In this document: piece by piece, positions 1-13,600 of the stretch
Position numbering within the stretch: the first letter of the stretch is position 1
Layout: the number at the start of each line of letters is the position of its first letter
DNA from: Hermatobates lingyangjiaoensis
Taxonomy: Eukaryota > Arthropoda > Insecta > Hemiptera > Hermatobatidae
Assembly: GCA_026182355.1 (NCBI GenBank)
Contig: JAPFBL010000035.1
Coordinates: 2,547,501-2,611,500 of the forward strand
Direction of reading: 5' to 3'
DNA length: 64,000 nt
Made by a program: the position numbers and the translations under genes
The notes under the pieces: model-generated
What the model was told of the DNA's origin: nothing
Database searches by the model: none
Seen by the model: the letters and a program-made list of their open reading frames with translations, nothing else

Positions 1-468
1 AATGAATTCTCATGGTACAGTCAGTCTAGACGTACGACCATTTCTATATTCAAAATTGGTTCCAAAACGAATTAAATTTGTATGCCAGGTACCACTTTAT
101 ACTTACCCTGGGTAATGTTGTTTTGTAGCATATGGCTATTTGGTTCTATATCTAGTAATTCGGAAGAATTTAGCAAATAAAAAAATGCAACAAAAGATAT
201 ATGATATATCTATTGTAAAAAATATTGCTAAATTATATGCTATATATATGTCTATGAAGGTTGGGTTGTTTAGCATTATTATATGTTTTACGTCTCCTAC
301 ATGAAAGAGTTTCTCACAAAGTGCTAAGAAGTACAGCACTCTTATTGTAATTTTTTGCATATATATATATATATATATATTCTACCTTTCCATAATATTT
401 AAATATTGAAATTTTTTGTTGCATATGGTTTCATAAGGTTGTTGAATTGAAAGAGAAGCATGATTTAC
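1..468 (-). other. Intron 12, partial
   Basis: Non-coding, AT-rich; contains a (TA)n run at about 361-380. No element recognised. The following exon of the gene lies left of position 1. Confidence 0.6.
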
Positions 469-713
469 CTGTGGTACCAGTTCATAACGCTGACACCGTC
501 TGCTTCTCTTTCAGATAGATAGTTTGGTAAGTCATTCCTGATACGAGTCCACAGTAAAGGAGGAATCCTTCTAACTGGAGGCAAATGGTACTGGTAGACA
601 TCGTCCAAAACCCGATCATCAAGAGATATGAGGTCTTCTAATTCAGACTCGGAAAGCCCGCTTTTAGCTGCAGTGATGTATGCCAGAGCGTGGAAGACCA
701 GGATCCTTCCATG
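469..713 (-). CDS. NWD-type gene, coding exon 12 (last in window)
   Basis: 245 nt, 81 codons plus two bases. [20 protein letters not shown], then [19 protein letters not shown] and [18 protein letters not shown], ending VSVMNWYH. This is the winged-helix-like region before the WD repeats, where LSExELxDLLSxDDxVL is characteristic of NWD proteins. Acceptor TGTTTAG/CATGGA, donor CACAG/GTAAAT (good consensus). It ends in phase 2, so the next exon, off the window, must complete an Arg codon. Confidence 0.88.
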
Positions 714-3700
714 CTAAACAATATTCATTATGGATAGACGTTATTAAAGTAAAATTAAAGAAAAAATGTAAAGAAATTGTAGAGACTGCTAGCTATAAAC
801 ATTGTTTCATAAAACAAAATATATAAGATTTTATAAACCTATAATTAGCCCAGAATCAGTTTTGGAGCTTAAACACGAAGTATAAGTCGCCGTCATGTTC
901 TATTATTACTACCTCGAATATTAGTTCAAATACTCTCGGTAACCTAAGCCATCTTACTCTGTCTTTTTATCGGCTTCACTGTTTCCCCTTTTATCTATTA
1001 CTAGGATGCCCGTGACCCTTTGTGTCACTCAGAAATTATAACAATAGTTATTGAAATAAATTCGCTGAACGTGATTCACAAGGATAATTCTAATTGTTGT
1101 TTCTTGTTATTAAGGCATGGAAACAGATTCTTATATAACCCAAGCTTTTGATATAGTATTCTTAGCATGATTCGTGTTTAAGCTCCTTATGTTTTCTGTT
1201 TATATTTCATCACAAAATGATAGCAGGAACAAAAAATTGAGTGGAAGGTTACTAAATGAATGTGGTGAAACACAAGTCTATGGCGTGTGTAGAGTTACAT
1301 GTATACTTGTTTGTTTTCCAATGACCACACTTACAGTCTTTCGCCTTTGGTGCCCTTCTGGAGGTTGAAAGTGCAAACCATGTATTATTTGGCCCCTACT
1401 TTAGTAATGAGCAAGCCACAATACTGAATTGATTCTACTTTCGGAGTCTTAAACTTTGTTTAACTCAATTACTGGAATATTAGAGCTGGGATCTTTAATG
1501 AGCATCTATTAGCGTACAGGTTCAGAACTAACGGCTTAACACCCTTTCCCAGGAACGACGTGTTCAATTTTTTTCACTTCCCATATGAATAAATGGAAAC
1601 AGTGTGAATCAAACCCGGGATCGACCTGTCCAAAGGCGAGTACGCATGTCACTGGGCTACCCTGAGTTCAACGCTACTGAGTTTTCTACTCAAATAAAAT
1701 GCCGCCAATTGTATAAAAATAAGTTGTCTAGAATACACTTACATTTAAGTATATTAAAATACATTATACCATTTTATACATTTTAAAAAACATTAAAATA
1801 AAACCAATACTCAATTGGTTATCAGCGAGTTTGATATTATTTTTGCGTATCGTTAAGTGTAGGACACTCCAGATTTGTTAAACTGTTAAAGAATATTTTA
1901 TTTACTATTGTGATTGAATTTCATTTTTACAAGTAATTACAACATATTTTTATTTACAACTTTGTTACATATAAAAATATTATTTAATTGTTTATTGTAG
2001 AACTTTACTTTAATAAAACAGGGTCTTCAGATAGTATTTATAAAAAAAAAATAAATATTAGGTATTAAATTAAAGTAATTTATTTAAACTCGGTTCAACT
2101 GGCAAAAAAATACTTATTCTGATAAAGTGATTAATCTTGGAAGATTTTATCGAGAAGAGGGGGATATAGACTGAAAGTATCGAGTCGATACAACGAATCA
2201 TTTGCTTCAATGAAGTTGCTATTTTAATGTCATGCGCAGTGGGTCACGTGGCTATTAAACCTTTCAACCCATCTTCATGTATTTTGATTCCCTTTCATTT
2301 CGGGCATGAGTCAATTAAATTTAATAACATTTAAATAATATAAATATATTATAATATAATATTAATATGTTAAGTATATATAATATATTACACTCTAAAA
2401 ATATTATATTTAAACAACTCAGTCTTAATTAAGGCGTGTAATATAACTAAAGTTCAAGTTTGTCAGATAAAACTTAATGATTTTGAAATCATATAAATTT
2501 TTAAACACTAGTTGTATTGACATTGATATAGGCTGATATAAAGCAGCATTAAAAGGTAAAGTCAAGCAATTCTTCTTTCCTGTATTGAAATATTCCACTT
2601 AACCAAATTGTTTACGTTCTTATGGGCTGAATCTAAAACTCTGATTAAATCTTTCCATTAGCACTAAACTATTTATAGTCTGAAGCGACAGTTTTTAGTA
2701 CTGTCTTTATTTTATGGTTATCACAAACAGGAGAATACGACCTTGATTTAATGGTGGTTTAATTCATGTAGATTACTTACGAAATGGAAGAATGTCTCCA
2801 AAGTGGGGCAGGTTTTATTTAGATAATATAGTAGTTGTATCTTGTTTAAAGTAATATTTATTTAAATAATACTTTTTTATTTAAAAAAAAAATCCTATAC
2901 CGGTAATGTTACTTCACAGCTGGTTTAATAGAGTAGGTTTTGGGGCCATTTTCTTTTTGAACGCCTACACGGGTTTGAAGGTATTAAAGGTGAGTGAAGG
3001 GGATGAGCAAGTGGATTGGGGTGGGTTAGTTATCTGCTGTTGAACAATTTGTATCTTTTTATCGCAAAGTTCTGAACAGATTGGACTTTGAGATCTTGGT
3101 GAATGATTTTATTGGTGACATATAGAGGTATATGTGATAGCTTTCAAATGATTTTCGACTGTGCGGATTGTAAAAGTTGTATGTTCGGCCCGATCTTACC
3201 TCTATCTGTTTTATTGGTTTATTTTCTGTGAACTTATTTTATTTAGTCCATTAAATCATTATATATATACGATATATACAGGGTGAAGTGTTACAATAAA
3301 CACACATGACTTAATAATCAAGGAGTATAAGTTAATAATAAGTTAATAAACAGGTTAACGCTCGAAAGTCTTTAAAACTTTTTGTTTTTCTTTTACTGCT
3401 TTTCATGGTGCTATATACATATATAGTATTACCTACCATTGACAATGAGTAAAATATTTACTTCGTATTATAGATAGAAAAAAAACATGCAGCTGGTTTT
3501 AAAAAAAAAACTGCTCTACGGCCAATAAGAGTTGAAAGGCCCCATAATTAACATAGATTAATGTTATAAATTAAAATGGAATTTGAAAAGAATTTTAATG
3601 GCACTAAAGTACTGAAAGATTAAAGATAGTTCTTTAGCTTCATTTCAGTAGTATCGGCGTCCGAAGACTCAGTAACTTTGTACTTTTATACTTAATAAGA

Positions 3701-6700
3701 TGCTCAATATGCAAGTTATTATCTAGCTGTAGAATATTAATACTGTCAGCTGAGTATTGGATTTGAGCCACTTTTTTTAACCATTGGTCCTTACCAATGA
3801 AGGCTCTCTTTAGTTTCCCTTAGTAGTTTTATTAATATATGAAACAGTGGCAGCTGCTGCCTTCATCTGTAAAGGAGCTGTCTAGCTTTTCTTCAGGAAT
3901 TATTTTCATCAGCCGTTAGTTGAAAAGAGATTTATATTTAAAATACTTAAGCAATATGACGTTTATTTCACATTCAGTGTAAAAGAATATGTGTTTTGAG
4001 TTCAAATTAACTTAAATTCAACCAAAAACTATTTGATTAAAATTGCATAGGCCTGTAATGTCATAAATGGTATGTCTACTTTGCGTCTATAGTCCTGATG
4101 GCAGTTTGAGAAAATAACAAACTCCTTAGCGCTTTTAAATAGACTCCTAAGTACTCATAATAACATAGCGCTACAAATTCATGAAACTTTGTCTCTGCAT
4201 TAATCAAAATCTCAATAATCGCTTAAACTTGTAAAGGACCTTATATTTCTTTTTGACTTTCTTTTAAGACATCCAAATACTAGTAATATGGACCATTTTA
4301 TAACTGTTGGCATACAATAGCATAGACCATTTTTCAGACTTCTCAATTGTAGTTGCACAGTATTCAGCAGTGGTGGCCTCTGATCTGAAACGACACCAGA
4401 GCTTTTCTGTTCTTGCTGGATTGGTAGATCCGGGGTTCAATACCCACTGTGACTTACAGTGTATTCACACGGTATTTACATCGTCGCTCGGAAATGATGT
4501 AAAGTAGACAGTCCCCAGTCTGTACGATTGATGTCAGTACTTGTTAAAGATCTCAACTCTATATACACTTGACTTGTGCAAAATTTAGGACTCCCAATGT
4601 AGAAAGCTGATTGTGTGATTTGCACATATGGCTTCTCACGTGGAATAACCACTGCAATCTAGCCTAAGCTAATTGTGAACTATAGTGCATGGAAATATTT
4701 GCTAGCTGGTAATCTAGATTTGACTATTATTGGAAGGTAGGGAGGTGGGGGTAGAATAGGTTTTGGACTAATATGGTTTTATCCAATCAGAGACCATTAT
4801 AAAAGAAATAAGTGTGCAACGTTAGAATGTTGACAATGAAAGACATTTTACGATTACTGTGCCATTATAAAATAAACCAATCTTTGAACGAACCCCATAT
4901 AAACATCTAAAGCTGGGATTATTAATTTGGGTTCAATTGAGCCTCGGTTTTAAGATGAAGGCACGACTTTGTTATTTTTATTGTTTAAACACAGTGAATC
5001 CATGAATGTTTGATTACGAGGACAAGTAAAGCGCAAGCACGTATAGCAAAGTGATGTCTATTTTGATAATATCAAAGGGTTCAGTGAATTCTTGGAAACA
5101 AATTGAAGGATTTATCACTTCAAACTATTGTCATAAACAAGCTATATAAGCTGGTTGACAGTCATAGTTCTAATAATTATCTACCAATGAGTTCTAAAGT
5201 TTATTTAAAATAAAATATTTTAGTGTTTTCTCTACTTTTTTAAAGGAATAAATTCTAGATGAAAGAAGGAGCCTATTGTATCTCTGATGATTATTGTATG
5301 AGACTGAAATGGGAATAATGTTATTTAAACGAATAGAGGAGCATTGTAAAGGCAAACAGAAGTGACTCTCTACCTGCTTTTCGATTCTCTCGTAAAGCAT
5401 CATGATGGAGTCCATGACTGTGGAAGCGAGGTAGGTTTCCTGCGGCTTAGTGTAGCTCCGCCATCGGCAGATCTCAGCGAACACCAGTTTGACGAATATG
5501 GGCAGGCTGCACTTGTCGATGGCGTTGGACACGAGTCGCCACTGGTAGTTGGTTAAGTCACGACAGGCATCTCGCATCCACATCCTACAACGTAACATTC
5601 TCCTAAACAACTTTCTACCCTTGTCAATCGTCTTCCACACAAAAGAACAGTCCTATAGTAGCTTTTCAATCTCCGCCATACTTTCATTTCGAAAATTATA
5701 CTATAGATTCCTTATTTCAAAACGTAAAATACATTTCCAACGAAATCACCATATTTAAAACATTAAAAAGTCCTCCTATTTGTCATAACGCTCTCATGGA
5801 ATGATACATAGGCTACTTTCATAGCTTATTACCCGTATATACCAAACAAATAGCAGAATTTGTTGGCTGTTGGCTGACAAATATTTAAATACTCTTTGTT
5901 ACATATCCGTATCATTTAATCAGAGTTTTTTAAAAGTTAATTTATTTATCAATTTAATGTTTTCTTATCTCATCCACAGATATTCAACACTATTTTTCTT
6001 TCTTTATTAAGGTTTGATAAATAACCTCAAAAAAGGAAGAAAAGTTGTCTATATTAATTTAACAATAAATGAAAAAGTTCCAGTACTTTTTTAAACTTTT
6101 AATACCAAAGAATAACTTCTACGCAAATCATAACTTATGTATATTTAGTCTAATGTAAAAATTAAAAATTTAGTGATTTAAAAAATAAAAAACGTTATTT
6201 ATACTTTTTAAAAGACAGAGCACTTAAAAAAGTAAACTGTTAATGGGGAACTTCCTGTTCTGATCAGAGCTAACAGTAAATTAAATATAAATACTGTGAT
6301 GATAACTCTGTACATAGAATAGAATTACATAGTTATAGAATGTCTACTCATATACACATACACACACATACACAAAGACAAATTGAGAAATCTATTTTAT
6401 TGAAGTCAGATAAGTTCAAACGGCAAAACATGTAAGATATTTCTGTTGAAAACTTAATGTTGAAATGTTCAAACAAATTAATTTTTGTCATTACCTTATA
6501 TTTCATGTCGTTGGTAATTGAAAATAAAAATGAGACGGAAATTAGAACTTAATAAAATAAAATTATTCTAAATATCTGACATTTTTTTGTAATGAAGGAA
6601 TTAATATTTATATTTACTGAAAAAGTTGCCTGAATTTTTCGGTAAAAAGTAAGAGGGTTTGCTAAAAAATGTATGAATTCTGACTTATGATTGAATCTGA

Positions 6701-9533
6701 AAGCTTGAGAACACGATACTCTACTCACACCACTTAAAGTGTTATAATGAAATTAAAGTGGAGAATGTCTTTATAGGAGGATGGGTTAATTGTCTTTTAG
6801 CGAAATTACATCCACTAAAAGGGACATCATTGTACATTTTCATGTACAATAATGGCTTTCATGTATCATACATAAAATTAAATTCAGCTTGAAATTACGA
6901 TGTTATACTGAAAAAATAAGGTTTTAAACATTTCCATACCTGTCAACAAAATAATTATATTTTTAATAATTATAAATTTATTTTTTTTTAAAAACCCCTC
7001 GATAGCTCTACTTTCATATTTGATACTAGAACAGCAGTTTTTGCTATCAGTTTCTTTTTTAGAAATTGTTTTTCTACTGTTAAATTTGGAATTATCAACT
7101 TTTCTCTTCTCGAAAACTTGACAATAGATACTCTGGATGATGTCCTCTTCTCCACTTTCGTTCACATAAAGCCTAAGAATGATTATTATCACCTTAATTA
7201 TGATACTTTATCATGATACTACTTATGATAAGGTTATAGTTTTCTGACCAATTCTATTAATCAAATTTCATCTAACTCTCTCATGAAGTCAATTTTCAAA
7301 ACGATACTGATTCCTGTTGTATCGAAAGTTGTGTTGTACTCAGACCTCTTGAGAGAGAAAAAATGTGCCGGAGCAAGACTTTTTCTGGGCCCCCTTTCCA
7401 ACACTGGTCATATCTGTATTATTCAGTTGCACTTTGTGTTCTGAGTAATAAAGAATCTTATTAAAAGATCTGTGGGTTTATAAAAAAAGAAAAGGTGCGT
7501 CCGTATTCTGACCGTTGGGAAAGATTGGAATTAAATTTATCAAAATCGAGCCCTATAAAAAAAAAGAAAGCCAAAGAGGATCCAACTTACAATGAAATGA
7601 AAACCAGGTATTTTTTTAATGCCAACCATCTGAAAAGATGTAAAATTTGACGAAGTTGGATCAAAAAATGGCAACCTGGAAACCCTGGAGAATAAGGGGA
7701 AATAGTTGTGGCAGTGCACTCTAATTCCCTTCTTTCTACAATTCAACGATAAAAAATTCATGCATAATTGCACATTTCAATTTTTGACTTTGATATTCAT
7801 GAGTTTCTAAGACTCTTATAATCCTGGTGCGGCGCACCGGCTGCACCCCCCCCCCCCCCCTCACAAGTGGGATCTGGCTGTACTTAATGAAACAACTCAC
7901 AAATCAGAGCCCAGGAAGGAATGATTTTTATTCATTTTTACATTACTACTTATTTTTTTAAGGCTCAGAGTTTCAAAACTTTTATTATTTTTTTTTCTAA
8001 ACCTATCTTCTCTAATCAGCATCTTTCCATTTCTTACCGAAAAATTCGCCATCCTGAAGAATATATTCCTCATATCTCTCTCAAGCTTCCTTATCTACGT
8101 AGAGGGATGGAAGTAGTCTAATTAATAATTTCTAACTTTGCTTCATTTCCTTTCTCAATTATAACTATTACGTAATCTATATGAATACTTCCCGAGCGTC
8201 CCGCACTCTGATGATTTACGGGATTACATTCAGTGTAATGCTTTTTAAGTCGGCTTTGCCTCAGTTCAGCTGAGACTTCACTTAAACCTATTATATGTCA
8301 TCGTCGTTCCGCTCAGGAATATTCCCATTCCAATTCTATGGTTTCAGTTTTAATGAGTTTCTAAGTTTCTTATTAATTCTCGTAGTTTACCAGCTTCAGA
8401 GGAAATACATATATACTTCTTTGGTTTTAGATTTTCTCTTGGGGTCTTAAAACATGAAAATCCGTCAAAATCTCAACACTGATTTTTGAGATCTTATAAG
8501 AGTAGAACATTACAGTACTTATAATAAAGTAAACATTCAGTTAATTGAATTCTTGAAAAATTACTTAAAATTAATCTGTTGTTTTGTAATATTAAAATAT
8601 AAATATATATTAATTTATTTATTCTTTTATTTTCATCTTGTGCATAACAGTTTTTTATCCAGCCAAACATTAAATTTGGCTTATGATTTCTATTACATCC
8701 CATTTTTATGATAACTATGTTTTCTTCCCTTTTATTATTAGTTCCCTCCTTCCCTTCTTTTTTCGGGTAATCCCGATCAATCCAAAGAACTTGATGTTTA
8801 CTTAATACCAAGCCTCATAATGTACTCTCGTGAAAATAAAATGAAAACTGAGTGATACATAAACTGACTACATAACTATTTAGAAACTCTTGAACGACGT
8901 AATCAATTTTAAATGACCATTTCGATTAATTCATCTAAAAAATTAAAACACTAAAAGTCTCATAAAGTTAAAACACTTTATATATAAAATTCAAATGTCC
9001 ATTCAGTTGGTTTTATTTATTCATATTTGCTAAAAATAGAAAATTCTATTATTTCAAATATAAAATTTAAAAAATAATTAAGCGTAAATATAATTTCATA
9101 AATATTGAAATCTGTAAAAATCAATACCTCTAGCTATGCAACTGTGACCTCTTTAGAACAGTTTGAAATTAGTCTTAAATCAAATAAATAACAAATGGAA
9201 AAGTTTTGCAAACCATGACAAATTCAATTTCCTTTACTGTTTAACAGTCAAACGGCGAAAACAATCCTTTCTTCAAGTTTCTTTATATTTAAATAAAACT
9301 CCTTTGTCCTTTGAATGTTTAAAATTGGATCGTTTATTTCCTGTAATTATATTTCCAAATAATTCATTATAAGAATTGTCTTAAGAATTACCGCTTTATG
9401 TAATTAAAAGAGAAAAAGAGAATGAAGGTTAATTACTTAAAGAATTAATAATAAATTATCCTTGATAGGTAAGAAGATATTTTTATAACACCATATTTGT
9501 TGACAGTACTTTTTAATGCCATTGAAGAATTTT

Positions 9534-9587
<54 letters not shown>

Positions 9588-10649
9588 TTTAACATAAAAG
9601 TTAAACCGTTTATTGTCACACTTCTCCTAGAGTTTTATAAATACACTTTAGGTCAGGTTAGGTTGAGGTGCCAGTCCCACGAGGGAACAAACATAGACCG
9701 AACATTTGTTTGACCGAACATAAAATAAAGATTGATTCTATAATGGGAGTCCGAAATTTTGCCTAACTCAAGTGCATTTTGAGTAGGGATCTTTAAGGAG
9801 TACTTGATATCGTACAGGCACGGGACCGACGGCTCAACATCCGTCGAATAAATCGATGACCAGAGTGGGTATTGAACCCCACACCTAGCAGTTCAGAGGA
9901 GAGCACGTTGCCACTGGGCTAACCTCACCACCATAAAAACCTGTAGCTATACATCGTGAAACTATATGGAGAAACTGCTTAGTGAACATATATATAAGCT
10001 CCCTCAGAACATGCCTCTAAAAGTTTCACTAAAAATTCTCACATATAATGATCTAAAATAAACTTGTAGATATTAATATTATAATTCTATAATGACTGTA
10101 ATATTTAAAAAACATTACTGGAGTTTTATGTATTAATTTTTGAAAAGGTGAAATTACTTTTTGACACCAATTACAAGTAATCACAACAATTTATATCGAG
10201 TACTAGCCATGGTAGTTTTTCAAGTCTTTTATTTCACTTTGGATGTACCAGAGATCACTATTTATTGTTACCTCTCTAAGCGTGGTTGTAATAAAATAAT
10301 ATAAAAAGGCCGAAAAAAGATTACTTCTTGATTTTAAAAATAACCAACATTTTGTAACATGTTTTGAGTAAAGGTTGTATTAAATAAAATTTTTTATGAT
10401 CTATGTATATTCAGTTATTTTATAAGTCATTTGTTTACAAATTGTTCATTTGAATATATATATATTAATTAAAATAAGCAGTGACACATAAACTGAAACA
10501 CAACAAAGACTCACTTTTCAATATTTCGACCGTAATTACGGTAATTACGGTCGAAATATTGAAAAGTGAGTCTTTGTTGTGTTTCAGTTTATGTGTCACT
10601 GCTTATTTTAATTGTTATCTGTCCTGCCGGACCGTTTTTCGTTTATCAT

Positions 10650-10686
<37 letters not shown>

Positions 10687-13600
10687 CAGATTCAATAATA
10701 TGTTATATCGACCGATTGATAGAATTGGTGTGCTCTCTAATCGGGATTCGGTCAATTTTCTAGGATAAAAAATCAAACTCTGAGTGCCAACGTTTCGGTT
10801 TTGTTTAAAACCTTTTTCATTAATTAAGAAGAAAGACACTTGAGATGTTATACTATATATTAAAAAGGATCTAAGTTCGATTAATCATAGAAGTGATATT
10901 ACTAATTTAAGTAATATTTATTCTGGAGTGTTGTGCTGAGTTTTAGTGAAATTTGATTTATTTAGTTCCCTTGAGTGAACAGTGTTGAGGTTATTTGTAA
11001 TGTTATCTTATTAGTCTAGTCGAAGGTTTTGTCCGGTTAACATTGTTGTTCCTTTAAATAATGTAAATTTCATTTTCTTAGTTAAAAAATTCTTACTTCT
11101 GTAAGTAATATTGTTTTATGTATCTCTGAAATACTTCTGCGTGTATTATTTATAAATTGTAACAATCCATTTTCATATTGTGTATATGTTTCATGTTTAC
11201 ATGTGATTTCTTATTGTCCTTTCTTTGTAGGCCTATGAAAAAGGTTTTAAATAAAACCGAAACGTTGGCACCGAGAGTTTGATTTTTATCCTAGAAAATT
11301 GACCGAATCCCGACCCACACCTCTATATATATATATAACAAATTTAATAATATACCAACCATTTCATGGAATAGGTGTACTATGTAGTTTAGGTGTGGTC
11401 AATTTCCTAGGTTCAAAAACTAAACTCATGTTACCAAAGTTTTGGTTTTATTTTATTAAAACCTTTTTCATCGGAAAAAGAAAGATTTTTTTTAATAAAA
11501 AAAAATGAATAACCAATTTTGAAAAAATGGGTAGGGCATCACATGCTAGTATAGTAAGCACTAGGCATCCTGTTTCAACTAAATCTCAAGTAAATTTTCA
11601 AGTAGTTACATAAATTGTATTATTTAGTATTCAAGAAAACTGTTTCAAACAAACACCTCCATAGTGTGATAATTTCAAATAATATATGTGACATGAGTGC
11701 AGTAATACTTGCTTGATAACTTTCATAGCCAGTTCCTCGCCGAGTGCATTCACCTCAATGAAGTTATGGTCGACGTCAATCATTCTTCGAAGAATATGGT
11801 ATTCTTTAGACACTTCTGGGTTTTCTTTCTCCGAGGCGCAAGAAATAATTACCTAAACATTATATCAATGGTCAAATAGTTTTTAAACATTAGATGTTAA
11901 TATTGAGCAGTGGCTTACAGTGAGGGTTGGGTTAGGGAGCCACTGACTCACAAGTTAGATTTACAAACATACAGTAGGATGCCAATAGAATAGGAGTAAA
12001 TAAGATGCTTCCTTAAGGCAGAGGTACTGTCTACCTCAAGGAAGCATTTTCACTGTGGATTTATGTCATATCAATAAGATGTAAATATTACACACACACA
12101 CACACACACAAACGTAATACATTACCGAAAACCATGGGAAAGAAGACGTATACTTTTATTATATGAAAGTGTCCTCAATCATCATATCCGAAAACATAAA
12201 CAAGAAATGTAACAAGCACGCGACATTTACCATACTCAATCCAGTTTGTGAGTAATTAAGACATATGGAGAGGGGTTCGGGCAGTCCTTCGCCCACCCGT
12301 CTCCGAAGTTCCATTTATTTAAAAAGGAAATAACAGCATTTTCTGCAATTTTTATCATTAAAATGGTCTAAATATATTAAGAACCACACAAAAATCATAC
12401 TCCAGAGGACAAATCTATATATTAATACCCTTGTAACTACCTACGTGTGTCACGCTTTGTCATAATATTGATAATTGAGCATATCTAATTGCTGTAATTG
12501 AATGACAGCTACAAATCAAAGGCATCATAATTAGACATAATTATATTCTCTAATTAGCATTTAATGGACCAGAAGTTAAATAGTCTATTTACATACCTTT
12601 ACTTTTTATTCCTAAAAATATCACGTTATATGAGAATGAGCTCAGTAATTTTTTTTATAAATTACATTAATAAGAAATGGGGTTATAATGCTTTTATACA
12701 AATTAAAACATCACTTTTATCTTTAAAACTATAACAATAAAATTTTGTTAAAAAGTTGAACCTAAGATTAACAATTTATTAAAAAAATCATAAACTTTCC
12801 TTTGTTGCATTGGGCAATATACTATGAAAACTGAGATTTTGTTTTGGAATAATGAATCACCTTCCCTACTGGTCGGATTTGTTTGCATTTATTTACATTT
12901 TTTACACTGAGTTTTTTTTTTTGTTTTGGTTATTTCGACTACAGTTCCATGTAGAAGTGATTTTGTTTCAGGGTTTGTCCTTTAGTTTTTTGATTTTGTA
13001 ATGGAATTCGGGTGGACACCCATTAGTGGCACTTCATAACTATATTTAATATTTATGAAGATAGACAGTCACGTGGACATTGCCGTTTTAGTCGTGTTTG
13101 GGGGCTTTCAGCGACCCGCCTCCGCGAGGTCCACCTTGGGCACATGAGCGGGCTCGGTCGCATCCCTCCTCCAAGAGGACTGTGGTGTGCCTTCTCATGT
13201 GGCTAAAGGGTCTCACTTAAAAAAGCATCGATCTGTTACAAGCTTTGTTCATGGATTGGGCCGAAAGGCCGAGAACATGACTACAAATAAAAACAGGATT
13301 ACTAGTAAGGAAAGATTTTGAGCAATTGGGTTTGGATGAGTTGAGAGTTTACTGTGGAATAGTTTGTAGTAATATTTTGCATAGTCGTGAACAAAGAGGA
13401 CTTCAAGATCTCAATTAATGATTATATTTGGAACGTAAAACGGGAAATGTGAGATTTTTCTAAGTTTTTTTGCTTGAATAGCTTCTACAGGGCGAATATT
13501 TTATAGTTTGGCAGAACCCCAAAGTTCTATGATATAAGAACTAAGAATATGTCATAGTTCTAAGATATAAGAAGCCCATGAAGGCTTCAAGATTGTGTTG

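Larger units (their letters stand above)
714..5373 (-). other. Intron 11
   Basis: 4.66 kb. Holds degenerate SINE copies at about 1373-1667 (minus) and 4366-4680 (plus), a diverged repeat at about 2990-3190 shared with 13310-13510, a short copy of the CACTCCAGATTT family near 1850-1880, and a very AT-rich stretch at about 2320-2410. No conserved open frame. Confidence 0.7.
5585..11708 (-). other. Intron 10
   Basis: 6.1 kb. From 5.6 to 9.5 kb I see only AT-rich unique-looking DNA, a C15 run (7846-7860), a small hairpin near 6826-6853 and a copy of the CA-microsatellite repeat family near 8430-8500. From 9.5 kb it holds a (TA)n run, a SINE, a perfect 73-bp-arm palindrome and three PLE-like terminal copies. 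The frame mismatch of exons 10 and 11 makes a missed microexon here possible. Confidence 0.65.

Noticed and set aside
12005..12047. miRNA precursor
   Set aside because: Hairpin only 43 nt with a disrupted stem; too short for a metazoan pre-miRNA.
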